From positions 42,326 to 106,325 of the forward strand of contig CACZFF010000001.1 of NCBI GenBank assembly GCA_902780385.1: DNA of 64,000 nucleotides, written 5' to 3'. Positions 51,785 to 59,985 of this stretch are shown one piece after another. The notes under the pieces were generated by a model. It had not been told where the DNA came from. It was given only the letters and a program-made list of their open reading frames with translations, and searched no databases. Each line of letters opens with the position of its first letter. The first letter of the stretch is position 1. The translations under genes were made by a program, and so were the position numbers. Source of the stretch: an uncultured Lachnospiraceae bacterium (GTDB taxonomy: Bacteria; Bacillota; Clostridia; Lachnospirales; Lachnospiraceae).

Positions 51785-52651
51785 CTATTCTTCTGTTCTC
51801 CGGGGCTCGTAGAACTCCATGAGATCCGCGCAGCTGTTTTTCACGTCCTCCACCAGTGCGGCGTATTCCTCTTTGTAACCGGAGAGATCAAACATCTGGC
51901 TGAAGAAACTGTCTTCCTCTGCTATTTCAGCATCGGGTCTGGTCTCGTCCAGGAAGTAGAAATTGTATTCCCCTGCGGTTCCGATGAGCTCCGCTCCCTC
52001 CATGGGATTTTCAACGGTGAGCGGTGTGCCTCTGTCCTCATTGAGCTTTTTCAGGTATTTGCCGATTTCCTCTGCAGAGCGGTTTTTGTCCGCCGCATAG
52101 ACAGAAAACATGCCCAGCACACGGGGATTGAAAAAGCTTTCATACTTGTCCGGATTGTCCGGATCTCCCTTGTAGGCGGCAAGAAGGTTGTTGTAGTCGT
52201 CCTCGCTGAGGGCAATATAATTGTAGTACATACAGAAAACGCCGTCTCCGGCTGAGATTTCTCCGCCGCCATTAGGGAGAAATCCCTTTGTATTTTTGAA
52301 GGAATCCGGAAGGGTAAAAGAGATGCCTGCCTGAGGAAAATTGATGACAGATCCGTCGTCTGACATTTGGCTGTCCTCGGGAGAGAACTCGCTGCTTTCA
52401 TCAGCTGCTTCTCCGGCGGATGCACTGCTGCCTTCGGATTCGGCCCCGGTGGAAGCAATGCTGCTTTCAGCGGGTGCACCGCTGTCCGGGGCGGTATTGG
52501 TTTCTTGTGAAGCATTGCTCTCTGCGGCAGTGCTTTCTTTTTTTACAGTGCTGTTATCAGCGGGCCCTGCCGTCCTGTTATTGCCGCAGGCAGCTGCAGA
52601 CAGGACCAGGACCATGCCGGCCAGAAGTGCAAAAACGCGTTTGTTTTTCAT
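51785..52651 (-). CDS. Lipoprotein of unknown function
   Basis: The signal peptide ends in a lipobox with C22 (LSAAAC). A ~70-residue Ser/Ala/Glu-rich spacer precedes a globular domain starting INFPQAGISFTLPDSFKN, with a mixed alpha-beta pattern. AAAGGAG precedes its ATG. Its start overlaps the MATE gene's end by four bases (ATGA), so the two form a coupled operon with the MATE gene first. No specific role can be assigned. Confidence 0.82.
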   Translation of the reverse strand: MKNKRVFALLAGMVLVLSAAACGNNRTAGPADNSTVKKESTAAESNASQETNTAPDSGAPAESSIASTGAESEGSSASAGEAADESSEFSPEDSQMSDDGSVINFPQAGISFTLPDSFKNTKGFLPNGGGEISAGDGVFCMYYNYIALSEDDYNNLLAAYKGDPDNPDKYESFFNPRVLGMFSVYAADKNRSAEEIGKYLKKLNEDRGTPLTVENPMEGAELIGTAGEYNFYFLDETRPDAEIAEEDSFFSQMFDLSGYKEEYAALVEDVKNSCADLMEFYEPRRTEE

Positions 52652-54021
52652 TGAGTGCTCCTTTCATTGGTTGTCAGTTCCGGCAGGACGACCAGAAGCA
52701 TGGTGATAAAACAGGCCATGCCGCCCAGGACGTTGGAAACCGGTTCTGCCGCGAAGACGCCGGATGTGCCCATACCGAAAGCATAGGGCAGAAGGTAGGT
52801 CAGGGGGACGACGATGAAGCCCTTGCGCAGCAGAGAGAAGAAAATCGCATGGTTCTTTTTGCCAAGGGACTTGAAGATGATCTGTCCGCAATGTTGAAAG
52901 ACCATGAAGATAAAGGTTGAAAAATAAAGGTTAAAGCAGGGGAGTGCCGTCTCCATCAGTGCCGGGTCGGAGCTGAAAATACCGATCACAAAGGCCGGGA
53001 AGAGGCGGATGAGGATCCACACAGTGCCGGCATAGCCCATTGACAGCAGGAACATGATCACGCCTGCTTCTTTGACTTCCCTGTAACGGCGCGCTCCGTA
53101 ATTGTAGCTGATGATCGGCGAAGTACCTTCGGTGATCGACAGCAGGGGCGTCTCCAGCATCTGGCGGGCGGAGTTGATGATGGTCATGATCGAGACATAG
53201 ATGTCTCCCCCGACATGGGACAGAACATTGTTGCAGCTGATGGAGACCAGGCTGTTTGTCAGCTGCATGATAAATGCGGCCAGGCCCAGACCGGCGATCC
53301 TGCGGGCGCGGGGACCGCATCTTTTGATCTCTTCCGGATTCAGAAGGCGGAGTCGGTAGTCGACCTTCTGACTGAATAGAAAGCGCAGAACAAAGACAGC
53401 GGAGAGGGCCTGGGAGAGGATCGTCGCGATCGCTGCGCCTTCTACGCCCAGTCCCAGGACGAAGATCATGAGCGGATCCAGGATGATATTGGCAGCCGCT
53501 CCGATGATCACTGTGGTCATACCGGTCATGGCATATCCCTGGGCAGTGATAAAGGGATTCATTCCCGTGGCGATCATGGAAAAAACGGTTCCGATCAGGT
53601 AAATGCGCAGATAGGGAAGCGCGTGGACCATGGCCTGGTCTGATGTGCCGAATACGCTCAGCATCGGGCGCCCGACAGCTTCTCCCAGGATTGTCAGTAT
53701 GGCGGCTGTCATAAGCAGCAGGAAAAAGGCGGTGTTCTGGATCAGGGACGCCTCTTTTCGATTGCCCGCACCGCGGGAGATTGAAAACAGGGGGGCGCCT
53801 CCGCTGCCGAACATATTGGTGAAGGCTGTGATCAGGATCACGATCGGAAAACACATGCCGACCGCGCCCAGCGCCGCAGTTCCAATCCCGGGGATGCGGG
53901 CGATGAAGATCCGGTCCACGATATTGTAGAGGAGATTCAGCGTCTGCGCCACAAACATGGGCAGAGCCGTCGCCAGAATATTGGTCAGGGTTTTTCCGTT
54001 CCCGAAATCAACGCGTTTCAT
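52648..54021 (-). CDS. MATE family efflux transporter
   Basis: The 457-residue membrane protein has about 12 membrane segments. The opening (LATALPMFVAQTLNLLYNIVDRIFIARIPG) is typical of the MATE/DinF superfamily (NorM-like), drug or metabolite:cation antiporters. Length and helix spacing are normal. The substrate is unknown. The downstream lipoprotein is translationally coupled. Confidence 0.93.
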   Translation of the reverse strand: MKRVDFGNGKTLTNILATALPMFVAQTLNLLYNIVDRIFIARIPGIGTAALGAVGMCFPIVILITAFTNMFGSGGAPLFSISRGAGNRKEASLIQNTAFFLLLMTAAILTILGEAVGRPMLSVFGTSDQAMVHALPYLRIYLIGTVFSMIATGMNPFITAQGYAMTGMTTVIIGAAANIILDPLMIFVLGLGVEGAAIATILSQALSAVFVLRFLFSQKVDYRLRLLNPEEIKRCGPRARRIAGLGLAAFIMQLTNSLVSISCNNVLSHVGGDIYVSIMTIINSARQMLETPLLSITEGTSPIISYNYGARRYREVKEAGVIMFLLSMGYAGTVWILIRLFPAFVIGIFSSDPALMETALPCFNLYFSTFIFMVFQHCGQIIFKSLGKKNHAIFFSLLRKGFIVVPLTYLLPYAFGMGTSGVFAAEPVSNVLGGMACFITMLLVVLPELTTNERSTQ

Positions 54022-54137
54022 GATTTTTTCGATTTTCCTCTCGTGTCAGAGCACTCATGGACGACAGCTGCACCCTGATGAATGCGCAAAAGCAGTCTCC
54101 CTGATGGAATTGATGAGATTTGTCGATGGAAGCAATC

Positions 54138-54209
54138 CTCTGTAAGAGCTTTCCCCTGCATAAGCTTTCCTGCAAAGAGCTCTCCTGTAAAGAGCATTCC
54201 TGTAAATAC
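54138..54209. repeat. Degenerate 15-bp tandem repeats between the MATE and radical SAM genes
   Basis: Four to five units of the form CTG(C/T)AAAGAGCNTTC run from about 54138 to 54209. They resemble the 36-bp units at 48547 in CTGTAAAGAG but with a different period. Confidence 0.55.
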
Positions 54210-54218
54210 GGTCTTTAT

Positions 54219-55550
54219 TTACCGGCGGGCAGCGGGAAGGATGCCTGTCCCGTCAAAGACAGGGATATAGGAAGGCGAGACAGTGCCGCTCTCCTGTATA
54301 AAGCCGTTGGTGATCCCCAGATCGATGGCAAAATCAACCAGGGCCTCGTATTCCGCCTCCGACAGGCACCGGCAGAGATCCGGATCCGGATGACTGTGCA
54401 GGAACTGCGGCATAGGGGTGTACTGGTTCATGATACTGATGAAAATACGGTCGCCGTAGGTTTCATACAGATAGCGCAGGACCGCGCGGGAGTCCTCTGC
54501 GCAGCCGGGCAGGGCCAGATGACGGACCAGGACGCCGTGAACCATGATCGGATCATCGGCGTCGTCCGGGCAGTCGATGGTGTGGCTTCCGTCTGAAAAG
54601 ACCGGCTCCGGGCACTGGCGTACCATCTCGGCGATGGCGGCGGAGGCATATTGGAAATAATCTCCCGCACCTGTGTGCCGGGCTGAGAGCGCTGAGGAGA
54701 CATATTTCAGGTCAGGGAGCCAGACATCCACCAGTCCTTCCAGGGCTTTTACGGCTTCGACACGCTCGTAGCTGCCGGTGTTGTATACGACAGGGATCGA
54801 GAGTCCCTGTTTTTTTGCCCGGCGCAGTGCCGGGACCAGAAGGGGCACAAAATGCTCGGGAGTCACCAGATTGATATTGTGCGCCCCCTGTTCCTGAAGT
54901 TCCAGAAATATTTCCGCCATCCGATCCGGACTGATTTCCAGGAGACGGGGCAGGGATTTCCTTATGTCTGAAAGGTTCTGCTGCGAAAGGTTCTGCTGCG
55001 AAAGGCTCTGCTGCGAAAGGTTCTGCTGCGAAAGGCTCTGCCGGGAAAGGTTCTGCCCTGAAACGTTTTGCCGGGAAACGGAAGAGGGCGAATTTCTTAT
55101 GGATGATGTATCTTTTTCCAAAGCCCCCGAGGGGGAAGCGCCCGGTCTGGAGATCTGCCGGTTCTGGCAGTAGATGCAGCCAAGGTTGCAGCCTGCGAAA
55201 AACACAGTGCCGCTTCCGCGGCTTCCTGATATGACGGGTTCTTCCGTATAGTAGAGCGCTGCGCGTGCCGCGCGGATCGTGCCGCCCTCGCCGCAGAAGC
55301 CCTTCTCCCCTTTGAGCCGGTTGACGCGGCAGTCTCTGGGACAGAGCCTGCAGTCGGACAGATCCTTTACAGCCTCAACTTCAGCCTGCAGGTCCGGAAG
55401 ACCTTTCCGGAGACTTCCCTGACAGCTGTCAGGGGCTTTGTATGACGACTCAGAGGCGGGGCCGCATGGGGCGGCCGGAGTGCATGTCGGATCGCCTGCC
55501 CTGCCGGTGTCTTCTCTGTTTAAAGTGGATAAGGTACTGTTCTGGTCCAT
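54219..55550 (-). CDS. Radical SAM protein (PflA/PflX-like) with an inserted pentapeptide-repeat tract
   Basis: Start at 55550 is chosen because GAGG lies 6 bases ahead; a longer start at 55583 lacks a site. An N-terminal Cys cluster (DCRLCPRDC, GFCGEGG) precedes the radical SAM loop C121-x3-C125-x2-C128 (GCNLGCIYCQN). This is the layout of PflX/YjjW-like putative activating enzymes. Between the cluster loop and the next core helix lies a ~36-residue tract of repeated QNLSQ/QSLSQ units (about residues 158-193), encoded by 15-bp DNA repeats. Such an insertion is not part of the family. The core resumes with LPRLLEISPDRMAEIFLELQ, and the rest looks intact. Confidence 0.88.
   Translation of the reverse strand: MDQNSTLSTLNREDTGRAGDPTCTPAAPCGPASESSYKAPDSCQGSLRKGLPDLQAEVEAVKDLSDCRLCPRDCRVNRLKGEKGFCGEGGTIRAARAALYYTEEPVISGSRGSGTVFFAGCNLGCIYCQNRQISRPGASPSGALEKDTSSIRNSPSSVSRQNVSGQNLSRQSLSQQNLSQQSLSQQNLSQQNLSDIRKSLPRLLEISPDRMAEIFLELQEQGAHNINLVTPEHFVPLLVPALRRAKKQGLSIPVVYNTGSYERVEAVKALEGLVDVWLPDLKYVSSALSARHTGAGDYFQYASAAIAEMVRQCPEPVFSDGSHTIDCPDDADDPIMVHGVLVRHLALPGCAEDSRAVLRYLYETYGDRIFISIMNQYTPMPQFLHSHPDPDLCRCLSEAEYEALVDFAIDLGITNGFIQESGTVSPSYIPVFDGTGILPAARR
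54969..55080. repeat. 15-bp tandem repeats inside the radical SAM gene
   Basis: About seven units of TTCTGCTGCGAAAGG, the last ones diverged (CCGGGAAAGG, CCCTGAAACG). The period is a multiple of three, so copy number can change without shifting the frame. Confidence 0.9.
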
Positions 55551-55904
55551 GGAAAACCTCATGCGGAAGCCCATACTGCCCATATAATAACGGGCATGCT
55601 GATCTTCCTGGATTGAAGGGGATAAAAAAAGTCCCCGTCACAGTAATGAAGCGCTGAAAGCTGCCGGCCGGCCGCAGAGCCAGGCACCCTCGCGGCACAT
55701 GAAAGTTCCCGCTTAGTGCTGCTATGTTCCCATCCTGACACGGTTCACAGGTTTCCATTGCGCGAGACCCGAACCCATACGTGCCGACAGGCAGCTTTCA
55801 ATACTCCATCCCATGACAGGGGAGACAAGAGCGATTTGACGAGTAGAACAGTGCATGTAAATATCAAAGCGCTTCGATAACTATAGTCAAAAGAAGAAAG
55901 ATTG
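55551..55904. other. 354-base region holding the SRP RNA
   Basis: Apart from the SRP RNA (minus strand) and its T-rich 3' end near 55625 (on the plus strand an A-run followed by GTCCCCGTCA), no other feature is seen. Confidence 0.7.
55650..55808 (-). ncRNA. ffs: Signal recognition particle RNA
   Basis: On the minus strand the ends pair (TGAAAGCTGCC with GGCAGCTTTCA). The apical domain IV has GTCAGG-ATG-GGAA-CAT-AGCAGC: the conserved CAGG/AGCAG asymmetric loop and the GGAA tetraloop bound by Ffh. It is flanked by GTGAACCGT and CACTAAGCGG, and followed by CATGTGCCGCGAGGGTGCCTGG, as in clostridial SRP RNAs. A T-run near 55625 fits the transcript end. The exact ends are approximate. Confidence 0.88.
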
Positions 55905-56462
55905 TCAAGTATCTGACTGCGAACCGGTCATGGCAGTATCTGACTGCGAACCGGTCATGGCAGCCTGCATGCGGAGCAATTTTTTCTGCTCTTTATTGCG
56001 TCTGCGCAGATCTTTGAAGAAGCGCTGAAGGATTTCGGTGCATTCCTCGCGCATGACATCATATTGGACCTCTGCCTGGTGGTTGAAATCCGGGTTCTGC
56101 AGGATATTGAGCAGGGTTCCGCCGCAGCCGGATTTGGGGCTGGTCGTCCCGATGACGACGCGGTCGATTCTGGACTGGATAATGGCTCCGGCGCACATCT
56201 GACAGGGCTCCAGAGTGCAGTAGAGCGTGCACCCCTCCAGACGCCAGTCACCGATCTTTTTGCAGGCCTTGCGGATGCAGGCAATCTCTGCGTGCGCCAG
56301 TGTCGTCTTGTCCGTGTTCCGCCGATTGTATCCCCGCGCGATGATTTTTCCTTCATAGACGATGACGGCGCCGATCGGGACCTCTCCGAGCGCAATCGCC
56401 TTTTCCGCCTGCTTCAGGGCGGCTTTCATGTATTTGATATCTTCTTTATTTTCTGTATTCAC
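55905..56462 (-). CDS. tadA: tRNA-specific adenosine deaminase
   Basis: TadA converts A34 of tRNA-Arg(ACG) to inosine. The zinc-site motifs are present: HAEIACIRKA and CTLEPCQMCAGAI, with the proton-shuttle Glu in HAE. Start is GTG 56462; an internal ATG (residue 12) is the alternative. The C-terminus ends with a nine-residue unit AMTGSQSDT occurring twice, from a 27-bp tandem duplication (55909-55962), which is not typical of TadA. The core is of normal length. Confidence 0.93.
   Translation of the reverse strand: MNTENKEDIKYMKAALKQAEKAIALGEVPIGAVIVYEGKIIARGYNRRNTDKTTLAHAEIACIRKACKKIGDWRLEGCTLYCTLEPCQMCAGAIIQSRIDRVVIGTTSPKSGCGGTLLNILQNPDFNHQAEVQYDVMREECTEILQRFFKDLRRRNKEQKKLLRMQAAMTGSQSDTAMTGSQSDT
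55909..55962. repeat. 27-bp tandem duplication at the 3' end of tadA
   Basis: GTATCTGACTGCGAACCGGT plus CATGGCA occurs twice in perfect tandem. It adds nine residues without changing the frame. Confidence 0.92.
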
Positions 56463-56507
56463 GGAATTCTTCAGGCTTTCTTTATCTTTTATTCTTTGAT
56501 AAGTCTT

Positions 56508-58013
56508 TTATTTTTTGATAAACCACACATTCAGATCTGTCTCTGTCTCGGGAATACCGTCGACCCGGCCCAGATTGGAGTATTGCCAGAAGGTGAAATC
56601 ATAGGGAGTTTCGGGGACATTGCTGTAGTCGGCATACCAGATGGTGGTCCCTTTTAAGCGGGACATGTCCAGGATATCTGTCTCTGTGGAGCAGTTTGCG
56701 TAAAGGGCGGGAGTATAGCCCGCTTTTTTGATCTTCTCGCAAAAAGCGACGGCGTTGTCCGTGAACTGTTTGCCGCTGATAAAATTGATGCGCGCGTAGT
56801 AGTCTTCGATGACGATCTCGGGATCAAAGACAATGGGGAGCGTGAGTTCGACGCCGCTTTCTTTAATGACATCGAGGCAGAGCTGAGCCTCCTCACGGGC
56901 TTCCTCTTTGGTGATCGCCTGGGAAAAAACATAGGCGCCGACATCAAGGCCGGCCTTTTTTGCACGGGTCAGGTTTTTGATGGCCCGGCTGTCCCGCTGC
57001 AGGTCGCCGGTGTGCATCGTGCGGTGGCCTGCACGGACAAAGACGAAGTCGATGCCGTCTTCTTTGACCTTATCCCAGTCGATTTTTCCCTGAAATTCCG
57101 AGACATCGATGCCCTGGCGGATCATGTAGTTTTCATCTCCCTCGTAACGCAGTTTTCCTTCTTCGTCACGGTTAAGATATTTCCAGTTATAATTGTGAAG
57201 GGGAAAATTTACCGGGAAATCACGCATGTGCCATTCTTCCCATGCGGCGATGTACTTTTTCTGAAGTTTTGTGGGAGAAGAGTCTTTCTTTTTCTCTTTC
57301 TCCTTTTCCTTTGTATCCTTTTCCCCTGTTTCCTCCTGCTTTGCTTCTTTTTCCGCAGCTGCTTCCTCTTCTGATCCCTTTTCTTCAGCTGCCTTCTTCT
57401 CTGTACCCTTTTCTTCCGCAGCCTTATCTGCTGTACCTTTTTTCTCTGTTGCTTTTTCTTCTGTCTTATCCTCTGTACCTTTTTTCTCTGTCGCTTTTTC
57501 TTCCGCTGTCTTTTCCTCTGCAGCCTCCTCTTTTGTTCCCGCCTGCGCAGTCTTCTTTTGATCAGAATCCGCGGAGGCAGTGCTGCTGCCGGCGGAAGCA
57601 GTCTGGTCTGCCTGAGGGGTTTCAGCGTCTGCGGAAGCGGTCTGCCCTGCCTGAGGGGCTTCAAGGTCTGCGGCGGCAGTCTGGTCTGCCTGAGCGGGCT
57701 TTACATCTTCAGAAGCTTTCTCTGTCGTACGTGACGAATCCGCCTTTACGACAGTATATCCGTCTCCTATATCCAGGATTGACAGGATCGTGTCGATTCC
57801 CAGCCATTCGCGGATGCGGCCGTCAAATCCTGCGTAAGAGGTTTCTGACGGAGCTGACCGCACATCCTGTCCGGAGGGGTCTTGTGCAGGGAATATTTTT
57901 TGCATCAGAAAAGCTCTGCCTGCGAAGAGCAGACAGAGGAAAATTACGATCGTAATGCAGGAAGCAATGAGAGAAATCTTTTTTTCCCTCTTGTTATCAT
58001 GAGTGTGTTTCAT
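56508..58013 (-). CDS. Membrane-anchored GH25 muramidase with long Lys/Glu/Ala linker
   Basis: One membrane segment (about residues 14-36) anchors the protein. A ~60-residue ordered piece (DGRIREWLGIDTILSILDIGDGY) is followed by a ~150-residue low-complexity linker rich in Glu, Lys, Ala, Thr and Gln with repeated EEKATEKKGT-like units. The C-terminal GH25 domain (about 300-501) has QGIDVSEFQGKIDWDKV, FVRAGHR, FDPEIV and FWQYSN, typical of Chalaropsis-type lysozymes. It probably trims peptidoglycan near the cell surface. The linker would let it span the wall. Confidence 0.9.
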   Translation of the reverse strand: MKHTHDNKREKKISLIASCITIVIFLCLLFAGRAFLMQKIFPAQDPSGQDVRSAPSETSYAGFDGRIREWLGIDTILSILDIGDGYTVVKADSSRTTEKASEDVKPAQADQTAAADLEAPQAGQTASADAETPQADQTASAGSSTASADSDQKKTAQAGTKEEAAEEKTAEEKATEKKGTEDKTEEKATEKKGTADKAAEEKGTEKKAAEEKGSEEEAAAEKEAKQEETGEKDTKEKEKEKKKDSSPTKLQKKYIAAWEEWHMRDFPVNFPLHNYNWKYLNRDEEGKLRYEGDENYMIRQGIDVSEFQGKIDWDKVKEDGIDFVFVRAGHRTMHTGDLQRDSRAIKNLTRAKKAGLDVGAYVFSQAITKEEAREEAQLCLDVIKESGVELTLPIVFDPEIVIEDYYARINFISGKQFTDNAVAFCEKIKKAGYTPALYANCSTETDILDMSRLKGTTIWYADYSNVPETPYDFTFWQYSNLGRVDGIPETETDLNVWFIKK

Positions 58014-58429
58014 AAAGTATTGTGCGGTGTTTTATAGCTTTTTTATAGAGACAGGAGTCTTGAACGCAAGTATTCCAGATGTACTCTTTTTTCGTGTCTT
58101 TTACATATATACGCCCTTCGAGGGGGCGTGTAACACGTTTTTCATTATAACCACTTTTATACGATAGAGCAAATTGTTTGAGGCCATACATGTACACGCC
58201 CTTCGAGGGGGCGGGTACAGAACATAAAAGCTGATTGCAGGATACACCGCCGAAAGCGTATAATGAAAAGTGGTTACAGTCACCGGCGGTGCACAGGTCC
58301 TTTCATGCGATTTTGTGCTGCACGGTAGAAAAGAACAAATGGATTTAGTGGGACAAGGCAGAAATGCGTTTGCATTCCGCAAATGAAAGCGGAAGCCTGT
58401 TTGCAGATGAATGAGGAGAACACGGTCAG
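58014..58429. other. 416-base intergenic region with repeat remnants
   Basis: It holds two copies of the ACGCCCTTCGAGGGGGCG hairpin of the palindromic repeats (58100-58220) and a dispersed pair of CATTATAACCACTTTT and its near-inverse AAAAGTGGTTACAG (58143, 58263). No gene seen. Confidence 0.65.
58100..58220. repeat. Partial palindromic repeat, copy 5
   Basis: Two terminal-hairpin halves of the interspersed element (TTACATATATACGCCCTTCG and ACATGTACACGCCCTTCG) bracket about 50 bases. The T-rich arms of the full copies are missing. Confidence 0.7.
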
Positions 58430-59968
58430 ATGAGTTCAGATAAGAAGAGCAGACTGGAAAAAGAAAAAGAGCGTCTCGAGGCACTGCAGAATACAGAAAG
58501 AAAATACCTCTCCGGGATGTACGGGGATTTTTTCGGCGGAAAAATTGATGAGCTGGAGCAGAAGGGCAGGGAAGTCACATCGCAGTTTTCCTCCAAGGCG
58601 GATGCCCTGCTTGAACGGCAGAAAGCAGTATCCGCGGAGCTTGAAAAACGTAAAGATGCCCTGCAGCGCGCAAATGATGCTCTGCGGGAGGTACAGTCTC
58701 TCCTGGATAATCCGCTGTACAACGGAATGCCTTCCCTGACCGGAAAGGATTCTGCAGGTTCTGCCGGCACAGGTGCAGGAAATCTTCCGGACATGGGCGG
58801 GGAAATCGATCCGGGCCTTATGGCAGGAACGGGCGGAGATTTATTCACGGGATTTGTGCCCGGAAATGCAAGTCCTTCTGCTGCTCCCGGCGCTGTACAG
58901 ACGGGAGCACCGAAGGTACAGGAGCAGGAGAGCCCGCAGAAGCCTGCAGAGGCAGCAAAGCCCAGGGAGCCGGAAAAGGATCCCATGGAAGAGCTGGATG
59001 CTCTGATCGGTTTAAAGAAGATCAAGCATGATGTGAGGGAACTGACTGATTTTGTCAGGATTCAGAAGATGCGCAAGGACAGCGGCCTGAAGTCTGTCCC
59101 GGTCTCTCTTCATCTGGTCTTCACAGGCAATCCCGGCACCGGCAAGACGACGGTCGCCAGGATTCTGGCCAAGCTGTATAAACAGATCGGTGTTCTTTCC
59201 ACAGGTCAGCTTGTGGAAGTGGACCGGTCCGGCCTTGTCGCCGGCTACGTGGGCCAGACCGCGATCAAGACCAGCAAGAAAATCGAAGAAGCAAAGGGCG
59301 GTGTCCTTTTTATCGATGAAGCGTACGCTCTTGCGCGCAAAGATGACACTTTCGGACAGGAGGCGATCGACACGATCCTCAAGGCCATGGAAGACAGCCG
59401 CGAGGACTTTGTCGTCATTGTCGCAGGATACACTGCGCCCATGGAAAACTTCATCAACAGCAACCCCGGACTCAAGTCGCGCTTCAATAAGTATATCGAA
59501 TTTCCGGACTATACCATCGACGAGCTCATGGGCATTTTTGACATGAATTGCAGGAAATACGACTATGAGGCGGATGAGTATGTCAAGGACCAGGTCCGCG
59601 CCATGATCGTTCAGCGCAAGCTGGCGACTTCCGAAAATTTCGCCAACGCCCGTGAGGTGCGCAATTTCTTTGAAGAGATCATCACCAATCAGGCCCGCCG
59701 TGTCGCGGCACTCAAAGATCCTACGAAAGACGATATGAAGAAGATCCTAATCGAGGATTTGATCGAGACTGCCGAGGCGGACGCGCAGAAGACTCTGAAG
59801 AAAGCCGCTGAGCAGGAGGCCGGGAAAAAAGCCGGTCCTGTTTCAGGAATGGCGCCGGGAAAAGAGCCGGACCAGGACAAAGACGGGGAAGCCGGAAAAG
59901 GATCCGGTCAGGACAATAAGGGAAACTCCGGAGAAGGATCCGGTCAGGACGCAGACGGGAAAGCCTGA
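58430..59968 (+). CDS. CbxX/CfxQ-type AAA+ ATPase with N-terminal coiled coil
   Basis: Residues ~1-95 are coiled-coil (KEKERLEALQNTERK onward), then a Gly/Pro/Ala linker. The AAA+ domain starts near residue 185 (MEELDALIGLKKIKHDVREL), with Walker A G233-K239 (GNPGTGKT), Walker B GVLFIDEAYAL, and SRFNKYIEFPDYT. This is the CbxX/SpoVK/EccA clade. In actinobacterial T7SS the related EccA helps process substrates. The gene lies 23 kb from the T7SS island, so a link is only possible. A ~50-residue repetitive acidic tail (GKGSGQDNKGNSGEGSGQD) ends the protein. Confidence 0.9.
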   Translation: MSSDKKSRLEKEKERLEALQNTERKYLSGMYGDFFGGKIDELEQKGREVTSQFSSKADALLERQKAVSAELEKRKDALQRANDALREVQSLLDNPLYNGMPSLTGKDSAGSAGTGAGNLPDMGGEIDPGLMAGTGGDLFTGFVPGNASPSAAPGAVQTGAPKVQEQESPQKPAEAAKPREPEKDPMEELDALIGLKKIKHDVRELTDFVRIQKMRKDSGLKSVPVSLHLVFTGNPGTGKTTVARILAKLYKQIGVLSTGQLVEVDRSGLVAGYVGQTAIKTSKKIEEAKGGVLFIDEAYALARKDDTFGQEAIDTILKAMEDSREDFVVIVAGYTAPMENFINSNPGLKSRFNKYIEFPDYTIDELMGIFDMNCRKYDYEADEYVKDQVRAMIVQRKLATSENFANAREVRNFFEEIITNQARRVAALKDPTKDDMKKILIEDLIETAEADAQKTLKKAAEQEAGKKAGPVSGMAPGKEPDQDKDGEAGKGSGQDNKGNSGEGSGQDADGKA

Positions 59969-59985
59969 TTAGAGGAGGTGCTTGC

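Noticed and set aside
54969-55080. Regular short repeats that could suggest a CRISPR array
   Set aside because: Units are 15 bp, contiguous without spacers, and in frame inside a gene.
55450-55758. Open frame of 102 codons on the minus strand
   Set aside because: It covers the SRP RNA and has no ribosome site; the conserved RNA core explains the sequence.
56064-57955. Long plus-strand open frames opposite tadA and the GH25 gene
   Set aside because: They are antisense shadows of genes with clear catalytic motifs; the Phe/Leu/Ser-rich product mirrors the Lys/Glu linker codons.
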